Assembly: GCA_035460965.1 (NCBI GenBank) | Contig: DATHWB010000092.1 | Coordinates: 1 to 10,975, forward strand | Length of the DNA stretch: 10,975 nucleotides | DNA from: DATHWB01 sp035460965 | GTDB taxonomy: Bacteria > Actinomycetota > Acidimicrobiia > Spongiisociales > ZC4RG35 | Direction: 5' to 3' | Shown: one piece after another, positions 1 through 5,749 of the stretch | Position numbering within the stretch: position 1 is the stretch's first letter | Layout: each line of letters starts with the position of its first letter | Program-made: the position numbers and the translations under genes | Notes under the pieces: model-generated | What the model was told of the DNA's origin: nothing | Databases searched by the model: none | The model's input: only the letters and a program-made list of their open reading frames with translations

Positions 1-342
1 CCGGGTCATCTCCGCCAGCGGGGTACCGGCATCGGCCTCGACCTGTTCGATCATGTGATCGAGGGCAGCCCGCAGGTCCCCGACGTGGAGAGCGGGTTCG
101 GCCGAGGCGGTCACCGCCTGGAACGAGACCCGATCGGCTCCGTTCTCGAGGGCGGCACGGACGAGGTCTCCGACCGCCGCTGCCACCACATCGGCGGTGC
201 CGGCGGTGGTGGTGCCGAACGCCCCGACGTCGACCGCCAGTCCGTGCCGCTCGACGGCGTCGATGGCGGCTCGGACGTGCTTGCCGGGTCGACCCTCCGC
301 GAAGGGTTCCACGAAGAACTCGAGCCGGACGTCGGCGGTCAC
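1..342 (-). CDS. Thiamine-binding-fold (YkoF/MTH1187-like) protein, 3' part missing; possible local regulator
   Basis: An open frame runs from a GTG at 342 to the window edge (114 codons, no stop), so the C-terminus lies outside. The first ~70 residues (VRLEFFVEPFAEG, then GLAVDVGAFGTTTAG, then NGADRVSFQA) resemble the MTH1187/YkoF ferredoxin-like fold that binds thiamine or hydroxymethylpyrimidine. The next part (DLRAALDHMIEQVEADAGTPLAEMTR) is helical. In actinobacterial relatives I recall, such a stretch leads into a YheO/DauR-like helix-turn-helix, so the whole protein could be a ligand-sensing repressor of this cluster; that is inference. The GTG overlaps the stop codon of the upstream nitrilase by 4 bp (GTGA), which indicates translational coupling in one operon. 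No clear Shine-Dalgarno sequence is visible. The frame and family fold are reasonably supported; the regulatory role is not shown. Confidence 0.65.
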   Translation of the reverse strand, partial: MTADVRLEFFVEPFAEGRPGKHVRAAIDAVERHGLAVDVGAFGTTTAGTADVVAAAVGDLVRAALENGADRVSFQAVTASAEPALHVGDLRAALDHMIEQVEADAGTPLAEMTR

Positions 343-1178
343 TCGACCAGGGAGGCGTAGGTCTCTGGCCGGCGGTCGCGATAGAAGGCCCAATGCCGTC
401 TGACCTCCTCGATGAGGCTCATGTCGAGGTCCCGGATCACGAGATCGTCGGTGGTGTCCGATCCGGTGCCCTCGATGATCCGGCCGCGGGGCGAGGCGAA
501 GTAGGACGTGCCGTAGTAGTCGGTGTCCTCCAGGCCTTCGGCACCGACCCGATTGACGGCCCCGACGAAGAACTCGTTCGCCACGGCAGCTGCGGTCTGT
601 TCCAGTTCCCACAGGTACTTGGAATGGCCGCGGGTCGTCGCCGACGGATTGAAGACGATTTTGGCGCCCGCCAGTCCGAGGGCCCGCCACCCCTCCGGGA
701 AGTGTCGGTCGTAGCAGATGTACACGCCGATCCGCCCGACCGCGGTGTCGAAGACGGGGTAGCCGGTGTTGCCGGGCTTGAAGTAGAACTTCTCCCAGAA
801 GCCCTCGACCTGGGGGATGTGGGTCTTGCGGTAGATGCCGAGGAAGCTCCCGTCGGCGTCGATGACGGCAGCGGTGTTGTAGAAGGTGCCCTCGTCGACC
901 TTCTCGTAGATGGGCACGACGAGCACCATCCCGGTCTCGCGAGCGAGGGAGATCATGCGCTGCACGGTGGGCCCGTCGGGGATCTCCTCGGCCTCGTCGT
1001 AGTAGGCGGGGTCCTGGACGTTGCAGAAGTAGCGGGAGCTGAAGATCTCCTGGAAGCAGAGCACCTGCGCGCCGTCGTCGGCGGCCTGCCGGGCCATGTC
1101 GACGTTCTTCTGGATCATCGACTCCTTGTCCCCGGTCCACTCGGTCTGTACGAGCGCCGCCCGCACGATGTTGCTCAC
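339..1178 (-). CDS. Nitrilase-superfamily C-N hydrolase, beta-ureidopropionase / N-carbamoylputrescine amidase-like
   Basis: This predicted cytoplasmic amidohydrolase of 279 residues should remove a carbamoyl or amide group, releasing NH3 and CO2 from N-carbamoyl substrates. The Glu-Lys-Cys triad is visible: Glu44 (LCFQEIF), Lys118 (YRKTHIP) and Cys155 (YICYDRHFPE), with a further conserved Glu at about 129 (GFWEKFYF). The length is normal for the family. I start at the GTG at 1178 because AGGAG lies six bases upstream and the fold begins at once (VSNIVRAALVQTEW). The frame stays open to 1250, but that extension runs into promoter and repeat sequence. The stop overlaps the next gene by 4 bp. 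Its neighbours (a D-carbamoylase homologue and a purine-type Mo-hydroxylase across the divergent promoter) suggest a step in pyrimidine, hydantoin or purine breakdown. Substrate cannot be decided here; beta-ureidopropionate and N-carbamoylputrescine are both possible. Confidence 0.85.
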   Translation of the reverse strand: MSNIVRAALVQTEWTGDKESMIQKNVDMARQAADDGAQVLCFQEIFSSRYFCNVQDPAYYDEAEEIPDGPTVQRMISLARETGMVLVVPIYEKVDEGTFYNTAAVIDADGSFLGIYRKTHIPQVEGFWEKFYFKPGNTGYPVFDTAVGRIGVYICYDRHFPEGWRALGLAGAKIVFNPSATTRGHSKYLWELEQTAAAVANEFFVGAVNRVGAEGLEDTDYYGTSYFASPRGRIIEGTGSDTTDDLVIRDLDMSLIEEVRRHWAFYRDRRPETYASLVE

Positions 1179-1216
1179 GTCCAGCTCCTGATCGGTGAAG
1201 TGCCCTGCCGTCCCGA

Positions 1217-1244
1217 ACCCTACCGCCCCTTGACATTTCGTAAA
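1217..1244 (-). promoter_or_regulatory. Candidate promoter of the minus-strand nitrilase operon
   Basis: Read on the minus strand, TTTACG (1244-1239) and TAGGGT (1222-1217) are separated by 16 bases. TAGGGT fits the actinobacterial TAnnnT -10 pattern. Transcription would start near 1210, about 30 bases before the GTG at 1178, leaving room for the AGGAG ribosome binding site. The -35 element lies inside the 17-bp repeat at 1229-1245. Confidence 0.5.
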
Positions 1245-1245
1245 G
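1229..1245. repeat. 17-bp direct repeat, left copy (target-site duplication or operator)
   Basis: CTTGACATTTCGTAAAG occurs here and again at 2323-2339 in the same orientation, with no mismatch. The copies lie on the outer sides of the inverted-repeat element, as a target-site duplication would. If the element itself ends in AAG...CTT, the duplication would be the inner 11 bases. The motif is also an imperfect dyad (CTTGAC, five bases, GTAAAG; one mismatch between half-sites), so it may be an operator. Confidence 0.85.
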
Positions 1246-1261
1246 CACAAGGTGGCTGCCC

Positions 1262-1310
1262 GTACCCTGGGTTCGCCACCACACTGAGTGTGTTGGCCAG
1301 CCCACGGTTC
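1262..1310 (+). repeat. Left terminal inverted repeat (49 bp)
   Basis: These 49 bases match the reverse complement of 2259-2307 at 46 positions. The repeat begins GTACCCTGGGTTCGCC and ends CCCACGGTTC. It contains two short palindromes, ACCC-T-GGGT and CACACT-G-AGTGTG. One of the three mismatches is just the centre base of the second palindrome, which is G on the plus strand in both copies. Confidence 0.9.
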
Positions 1311-1357
1311 GAGCTACCTCGGCGCATTCTGTCGGAGTGGTTCGGCATCTTCCCCGC

Positions 1358-2260
1358 ATGGGCACTCTCGACACCTCAGCGACTCGGCAGGCCATGATCA
1401 ACGGCGGCAGCCTGAGTCGGCAACAACTGCTCGACATGGGCTTCACAGCGAGGCAGATCGAGTACCGCGTGAGCCGGGGGTACTGGACCGTGGTTCGGAG
1501 GGGCGTGTATGAGATCGCTGCGCCGCGGGACCGGCGGGACCTGATGCGTGCGGTCATCGGGGCATGGGCGCAGTCCGTCGTCTCGCACGAGTCGGCCGCG
1601 GAGCTGCACGAATTCCCCTTCGTGTCCGCCCAGCAGCGAGTCATCGTCTCGAATCACACGAGAACGACGCACGACTACCCGGGTGTCGAGGTTCGGCGGA
1701 CCCATGATCTCGATGCGTGGCATGTGACCGCTGTCGACGGGATCCGCTCGACCACGATCGCCCGAACCGTTGTCGACCTTGCTCAACACAGGACTCCGAG
1801 ACACATCGGAGCGATCGTGGACCGGCTGGTCACCGACGGCCGGCTCGAACTCGTGGAACTCGATGCCGTGCTGAGATCGACGGGCCGGCGCGGAAAGCCG
1901 GGCACGACCGTCATGCGGGAGGTGCTCGAGCGGCGGATGGGGGACGAACGAGGGGGATCTGAGCTTGAGCGGAGGGGCCGTGTGCTGATCGAGAGGGCGG
2001 GACTGCCGATGCCGATCCCCGAGTTTCCGGTGCCCTGGTCGGTGGGTCGCCGGTTCGATGATGCCTACCCGCTACTCCGAATCGCCATCGAATGGGACTC
2101 GCGGCGATTCCACGGACAGGTTGCCTCATTCGAGGCGGACCGGCTGCGGGACCGGGATGCGGCGATCCACGGGTGGGTGGTCCTCCGATTCACATGGGAT
2201 GACGTTCACCGACACCCCAACCGGGTGGTGGAGACCCTGCTCGCGCTCCTCGCCGCCTGA
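1358..2260 (+). CDS. AbiEi-like winged-helix protein with C-terminal DUF559 (Vsr-like) endonuclease domain
   Basis: A 300-residue protein. The N-terminal ~50 residues resemble the AbiEi-type winged helix (LSRQQLLDMGFTARQIEYRV, then GYWTVVRRGVYEI). The middle (SHESAAELHEFPF, then GIRSTTIARTVVDLA) is the usual body of this actinobacterial family. The C-terminus is a DUF559/Vsr-like PD-(D/E)XK fold: SELERRGRVLI, RRFDDAYPLLRIAIEWD, then FEADRLRDRDAAIHGW and VLRFTW. Candidate catalytic acids are Glu202, Asp234 or Asp235, Glu245 and Asp261, so the site looks intact. I take the ATG at 1358; a GTG at 1337 would add seven residues. Neither has a convincing ribosome binding site. Homologues are usually annotated as type IV antitoxins, but no AbiEii-like toxin follows here. 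The gene is enclosed by inverted repeats, and the right repeat begins inside its stop codon, so it looks like the cargo or engine of a mobile element. Biochemical function is unknown. Confidence 0.85.
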   Translation: MGTLDTSATRQAMINGGSLSRQQLLDMGFTARQIEYRVSRGYWTVVRRGVYEIAAPRDRRDLMRAVIGAWAQSVVSHESAAELHEFPFVSAQQRVIVSNHTRTTHDYPGVEVRRTHDLDAWHVTAVDGIRSTTIARTVVDLAQHRTPRHIGAIVDRLVTDGRLELVELDAVLRSTGRRGKPGTTVMREVLERRMGDERGGSELERRGRVLIERAGLPMPIPEFPVPWSVGRRFDDAYPLLRIAIEWDSRRFHGQVASFEADRLRDRDAAIHGWVVLRFTWDDVHRHPNRVVETLLALLAA

Positions 2261-2307
2261 ACCGTGGGCTGTCGAACACACTGAGTGTGGTGGCGAACCC
2301 AGGGTAC
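2259..2307 (-). repeat. Right terminal inverted repeat (49 bp)
   Basis: This is the reverse-complement partner of 1262-1310 (46/49). It starts within the TGA of the nuclease gene (2258-2260), so the gene fills the element right up to the repeat. The plus strand shows CACACTGAGTGTG and, further right, AACCCAGGGTAC, the same two palindromes in mirrored order. Confidence 0.9.
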
Positions 2308-2322
2308 GCGACCACCCCATTG

Positions 2323-2339
2323 CTTGACATTTCGTAAAG
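2323..2339. repeat. 17-bp direct repeat, right copy
   Basis: An exact copy of the motif at 1229-1245. Here it also supplies the TTGACA -35 element of the rightward catabolic operon. The bases flanking the two copies differ (C before and C after on the left; G before and G after on the right), so the identity ends at exactly 17 bp. Confidence 0.85.
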
Positions 2340-2351
2340 GTGTGGGAATCT
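2324..2351 (+). promoter_or_regulatory. Candidate promoter of the rightward carbamoylase/Mo-hydroxylase operon
   Basis: A consensus TTGACA (2324-2329) is followed, after 16 bases, by GAATCT (2346-2351), which keeps the A and final T of TAnnnT. Transcription would start near 2358, about 12 bases before the GTG at 2370. GGGAG at 2360-2364 could serve as ribosome binding site. The -35 is inside the 17-bp dyad, so a repressor bound there would block the promoter. The weak -10 limits confidence. Confidence 0.45.
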
Positions 2352-2369
2352 CGGTGGGTGGGAGCGCGT

Positions 2370-3308
2370 GTGCTGAATGTCGGAGGGGCCCAGATGGGTC
2401 CCGTCGCCCGGGACGAGCCGCGGGAGCAGGTCGTCGAGCGTCTCCTCGCCCTCCTCCACGAGGCCGCGACCCGCGGCGTGGAACTGCTCGTCTATCCCGA
2501 ACTCGCCCTCACCACCTTCTTCCCTCGCTGGTACACCGAGGACCTCGACGAGATCGAGTCCTGGTTCGAGACCGAGATGCCCACCCCGGCCACCAAGCGC
2601 CTCTTCGAGGAGGCCGCCCACCTCGGCATCGGTTTCACGCTCGGCTACGCCGAACTCGCCGTCGCCGCAGACGGGACCCGCCACCGCTACAACACCACGG
2701 TGCTGGTCGACCGCGGCGGCAGGATCGTCGGCAAGTACCGCAAGGTGCACGTTCCGGGCCACTCGGAGTACGAGCCGGAACGGCCGTTCCAGCACGCCGA
2801 ACGGCATTACTTCGAGCCGGGCGACAAGTTCCCGGTCTGGGAGGCATTCGGCGCGAAAGTCGGGTTGGCGACCTGCAACGACCGCCGTTGGCCGGAGTCG
2901 TACAGGGTGATGGGTCTGCAGGGCGTCGAGTTGATCCTCATCGGCTACAACACGCCGATCCACTACGACCCCGATCCCGGTCAGAACCACCTCCAGTCCT
3001 TCCACAATCACCTGGTGATGCAGGCGGGGGCGTACCAGAACGGCGCCTGGGTCGTCGGGGTGGCCAAGACCGGAGTCGAAGGCGGGGTCGACCTGCTGCC
3101 GGGTTCGGTGATCATCGCCCCGTCCGGACAGATCGTCGCCCAGGCGATCACCACCGACGACGAGGTGTTCAACGCTCGCATCGACCTCGACTTCACGAAG
3201 AACTACAAGAACACACTGTTCGACTTCGAGCGCTACCGGGTTCCTGCCGCCTACCGGCTCATCACCGAGCGCAAAGCTGCAGGCCCGCCGATCGAAGGGG
3301 ACCGATGA
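2370..3308 (+). CDS. N-carbamoyl-D-amino-acid amidohydrolase-like (D-carbamoylase) nitrilase-superfamily enzyme
   Basis: A 312-residue cytoplasmic hydrolase that should cleave an N-carbamoyl amino acid to the amino acid, NH3 and CO2, the step after hydantoin ring opening. It resembles Agrobacterium D-carbamoylase along most of its length: VYPELALTTFFPRW, GIGFTLGYAEL, GKYRKVHVPGH, RPFQHAERHYFEPGD, CNDRRWPESYRVMGLQG and MQAGAYQNGAW. The triad is Glu44, Lys125 and Cys169. I chose the GTG at 2370 because GGGAG lies five bases upstream and the family's N-terminus begins there (VLNVGGAQMGPVARDEPREQ); an upstream in-frame GTG at 2340 falls inside the promoter. The stop overlaps the next start as ATGA, indicating coupling to the Mo-hydroxylase. 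A fully conserved substrate cannot be assumed: in this cluster the natural substrate may be a carbamoyl product of purine breakdown rather than a D-amino-acid derivative. Confidence 0.88.
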   Translation: MLNVGGAQMGPVARDEPREQVVERLLALLHEAATRGVELLVYPELALTTFFPRWYTEDLDEIESWFETEMPTPATKRLFEEAAHLGIGFTLGYAELAVAADGTRHRYNTTVLVDRGGRIVGKYRKVHVPGHSEYEPERPFQHAERHYFEPGDKFPVWEAFGAKVGLATCNDRRWPESYRVMGLQGVELILIGYNTPIHYDPDPGQNHLQSFHNHLVMQAGAYQNGAWVVGVAKTGVEGGVDLLPGSVIIAPSGQIVAQAITTDDEVFNARIDLDFTKNYKNTLFDFERYRVPAAYRLITERKAAGPPIEGDR

Positions 3309-5749
3309 CGACTCTCGGGACGATCACGTTCACGGTCAACGGTCGCGAGGTGTCGGTCCGGGACGACCACCCGCACCTCCTGAGCGCCCTCCGGGACGAA
3401 CTCGGCATCACTTCCCCCAAGGACGGTTGTTCGCCGTCCGGCCAGTGCGGATGCTGCACCGTTCTCCTCGACGGCAAGGCGATGGTCAGCTGTGTGACAG
3501 GGCTCGACAAGGCGGCAGGCAAGGAGGTGACCACTCTCGAAGGCTTCGACCCCGCCGAGCGTGACCGACTGGCTCGTGCGTTCGCCGCCACGGGGGCGCT
3601 GCAGTGTGGCTTCTGCACTCCCGGGATCGTCGTGCGGGCCAAGGCTCTCATCGATCAGAAGGGCTCCGATCTCGACCGGCAAACGATCCAGGGCCGGCTC
3701 GGCGCCCACCTCTGCCGCTGCACCGGGTACGTGAAGATCATCGACGCGATCGAGTTGCTCGCCTCCGGCGAACCGATCCCCGAACCCGTCCTGGCCGGGG
3801 GGATCGGCAAGCGCGGGGCCAAGTATCAGGGGGCGGAGCTGTCGTTGGGCGACCGAGGGTACGTCGACGACCTGGTCGTGCCAGGCATGCTCCACGCCGC
3901 CCTGCGCCTCACCGATCACACCCGGGCGGACATCCTCGCCGTCGACACGTCGCGTGCCGCGGCGGAGCCGGGGGTGGTGGCGGTCTACACCGCCGACGAC
4001 GTGCCGGGCGACCTGCGCGTCGGGCTGATCCACAAGGACTGGCCGATCATGATCCCGGTGGGGGGGCGAACGAGTTACAGCGGGGACGTGCTCGCCGTGG
4101 TGGTCGCCGAGGACGTTCGGACCGCCCGGCGGGCAGCCGACCTCGTCGACGTGAGCTACCGGGAACTCACCCCGATCACCGACCCGTTGACCGCCCTCGA
4201 CTCTGACGAGAGCGCCGTGTGGGGCCTCGACGGCAACAGGCTCTCCACGTCCACCTACGCGCGGGGCGACGTCGACGCGGCGCTGGCAGCCTCCTCTCAC
4301 ACCGTCCACGAGGTCTTCCAGACCCAGCGGGTGGAGCAGGCGTTCCTGGAGCCCGAGTCGACGCTGGCCGTGCCTCAGGACGACGGGACGTTGTACGTCT
4401 ACTCCGGTGGCCAGGGGGTGTGGGACGACCGCGATCAGATCGCGGCGGTGCTCGGCGTGGACCCGGGCCGTGTGACCGTGGAACTGGTTTCCAACGGGGG
4501 CGCGTTCGGGGGCAAGGAGGACCTGTCGAACCAGGCGCACACCGCCCTCGCTGCGTTCCTCACCGGTCGTCCGGTCAAGTGCACCCTGACCCGCGAGCAG
4601 TCACTGCACATGCACGCCAAGCGTCATCCGATCCGGATCGAGTTGTGGGCAGGGTGCGACGCCGACGGCAGACTCACCGGGCTGAAGGCGCGGATGATCG
4701 GCGATTCGGGCCCCTACGCCTCGGTGGGCATGAAGGTCCTCGAGCGCGCCGCCGGACACGCCTCCGGCCCGTATGCGGTCCCGGCCATCGACGTCGAGTC
4801 GATCGCGGTGCGGACGAACAACTCGGTGTGCGGAGCCTTCCGCGGTTTCGGCGCCAACCAGGCGCAATTCGCCATGGAGGGGGTGATGGACCGTCTGGCC
4901 GAGGCGGCCGGACTGGACGCCTGGGAGATGCGGTCGCGCAACGTCATCACCCCCGGTGCGGTCTGGGGCCCGGGTCAGATCATGGACGATGGCTGCCTGG
5001 GTGCCCGGCAGTGCCTGGACACCGTCAAGCCTCACTACGACGCAGCCCGGGCGGCCGGCAAAGCGGTCGGCCTCGGTCTCGGATTGAAGAACTCGGGCCT
5101 CGGCAACGGGTTCCACGAGATCTCGAAGGCCGTGATCCGGTTCCGATCAGACGGCCGGGTGGAGGTGAGACACGGCTGGACCGAGATGGGACAGGGCGTC
5201 CACACCGTGGCGCTGCAGGTGGCGGCGGAGGAACTCGGCATCGACCCCGACGCGATCGACGTCATCGTCGACACTTCACGCGCCCTCGGGTTCGGACAGA
5301 CCACCGGCTCCCGGGGCACGCTCATGGCTGCCGGGTCGATCCGGGAGGCCTGTCGGGCGGCAGACGCCGGGGGTCGGACCCCTGACACCGACTACGAAGG
5401 CACGTACGAGATCGACTGGACGGACTCGCTGTCGTCCGGCAAGGCCAATCCGATCATCCATTCGACGTTCGGCTACGCCCTCACCGAGGAGTTCCCCTGC
5501 GGTCCGGATGGGATGCCGGAGCACATGACACTCCGCCAGCTCGACATCATCCGGCCTCGCAACATGCCGGACGTCGAGGTGGTGCTGGTCGAGGCGCCCC
5601 AGCCGGATTCGCCTTACGGAATCAAGGGGGTCGGCGAGATCGGCCTGGTCCCGACGGCGGGGGCGGTCGCCGCCGCGTTCCACGCCGTGGACGGGCGCTG
5701 GCGCACGCGACTGCCGTTCAACCGGCACGAACCGTTGCAGACAGGATGA
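3305..5749 (+). CDS. Xanthine-dehydrogenase-type molybdenum hydroxylase (fused 2Fe-2S and Mo-cofactor domains), with apparent internal deletion
   Basis: An 814-residue protein resembling the selenium-dependent XDH / E. coli XdhD type, in which the iron-sulfur and molybdopterin subunits are fused. It should hydroxylate a purine or similar heterocycle. The N-terminus carries the plant-type cluster cysteines (Cys42, Cys48, Cys51; GQCGCCTVLLDG) and the second cluster (Cys101, Cys104, Cys137, Cys139; CGFCTPG and LCRCTGY). The Mo domain shows GGAFGGKED (399-406), GAFRGFGANQ (510-519), GQTTGSRGTL (664-673) and the catalytic Glu778 in GIKGVGEIG. Between HSTFGYA (719-725) and LTEEFP (726-731), the segment normally carrying the HDxGxxxNP and GQxEG motifs is missing, with the frame preserved. 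ATGA overlaps link it to the genes on both sides. No FAD subunit gene is in the window. Activity is uncertain because of the gap. Confidence 0.85.
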   Translation: MTTLGTITFTVNGREVSVRDDHPHLLSALRDELGITSPKDGCSPSGQCGCCTVLLDGKAMVSCVTGLDKAAGKEVTTLEGFDPAERDRLARAFAATGALQCGFCTPGIVVRAKALIDQKGSDLDRQTIQGRLGAHLCRCTGYVKIIDAIELLASGEPIPEPVLAGGIGKRGAKYQGAELSLGDRGYVDDLVVPGMLHAALRLTDHTRADILAVDTSRAAAEPGVVAVYTADDVPGDLRVGLIHKDWPIMIPVGGRTSYSGDVLAVVVAEDVRTARRAADLVDVSYRELTPITDPLTALDSDESAVWGLDGNRLSTSTYARGDVDAALAASSHTVHEVFQTQRVEQAFLEPESTLAVPQDDGTLYVYSGGQGVWDDRDQIAAVLGVDPGRVTVELVSNGGAFGGKEDLSNQAHTALAAFLTGRPVKCTLTREQSLHMHAKRHPIRIELWAGCDADGRLTGLKARMIGDSGPYASVGMKVLERAAGHASGPYAVPAIDVESIAVRTNNSVCGAFRGFGANQAQFAMEGVMDRLAEAAGLDAWEMRSRNVITPGAVWGPGQIMDDGCLGARQCLDTVKPHYDAARAAGKAVGLGLGLKNSGLGNGFHEISKAVIRFRSDGRVEVRHGWTEMGQGVHTVALQVAAEELGIDPDAIDVIVDTSRALGFGQTTGSRGTLMAAGSIREACRAADAGGRTPDTDYEGTYEIDWTDSLSSGKANPIIHSTFGYALTEEFPCGPDGMPEHMTLRQLDIIRPRNMPDVEVVLVEAPQPDSPYGIKGVGEIGLVPTAGAVAAAFHAVDGRWRTRLPFNRHEPLQTG

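Larger units (their letters stand above)
1246..2322 (+). mobile_element. Candidate compact mobile element: 49-bp inverted repeats around one AbiEi-like/DUF559 gene, no transposase
   Basis: The segment between the two 17-bp direct repeats is 1077 bp. It holds inverted repeats at 1262-1310 and 2259-2307 and a single gene reading rightward. Weaker inverted similarity continues outward toward the ends (AAGCA...TGG on the left against the complement on the right), so the true ends could be 1243 and 2325. Removing the element with one 17-bp copy leaves a compact divergent promoter region of about 97 bp between two catabolic operons, which is what an insertion predicts. No transposase or integrase is present. 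Mobility would depend on enzymes acting in trans or on the encoded nuclease. Boundaries and repeats are seen directly; mobility is inferred. Confidence 0.7.

Noticed and set aside
1262..1310. Inverted repeats as a pair of transcription terminators
   Set aside because: The internal palindromes are short and no T-run follows in either direction; 49-bp similarity between the two ends fits an element better.
393..1397. Long plus-strand open frame opposite the nitrilase
   Set aside because: It is antisense to a gene with an intact catalytic triad, and its Val/Gly/Asp-rich product looks like a complement reading of GC-rich coding DNA.
1358..2260. Complete type IV toxin-antitoxin system
   Set aside because: Only the AbiEi-like protein is present; no nucleotidyltransferase (AbiEii) gene lies next to it, and the C-terminus is a nuclease-type domain.
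2285..3304. Upstream extension of the Mo-hydroxylase frame to 2285
   Set aside because: It is the shifted-frame reading of the carbamoylase gene, rich in Arg and Pro with no domain; the 2Fe-2S domain begins at the ATG at 3305.
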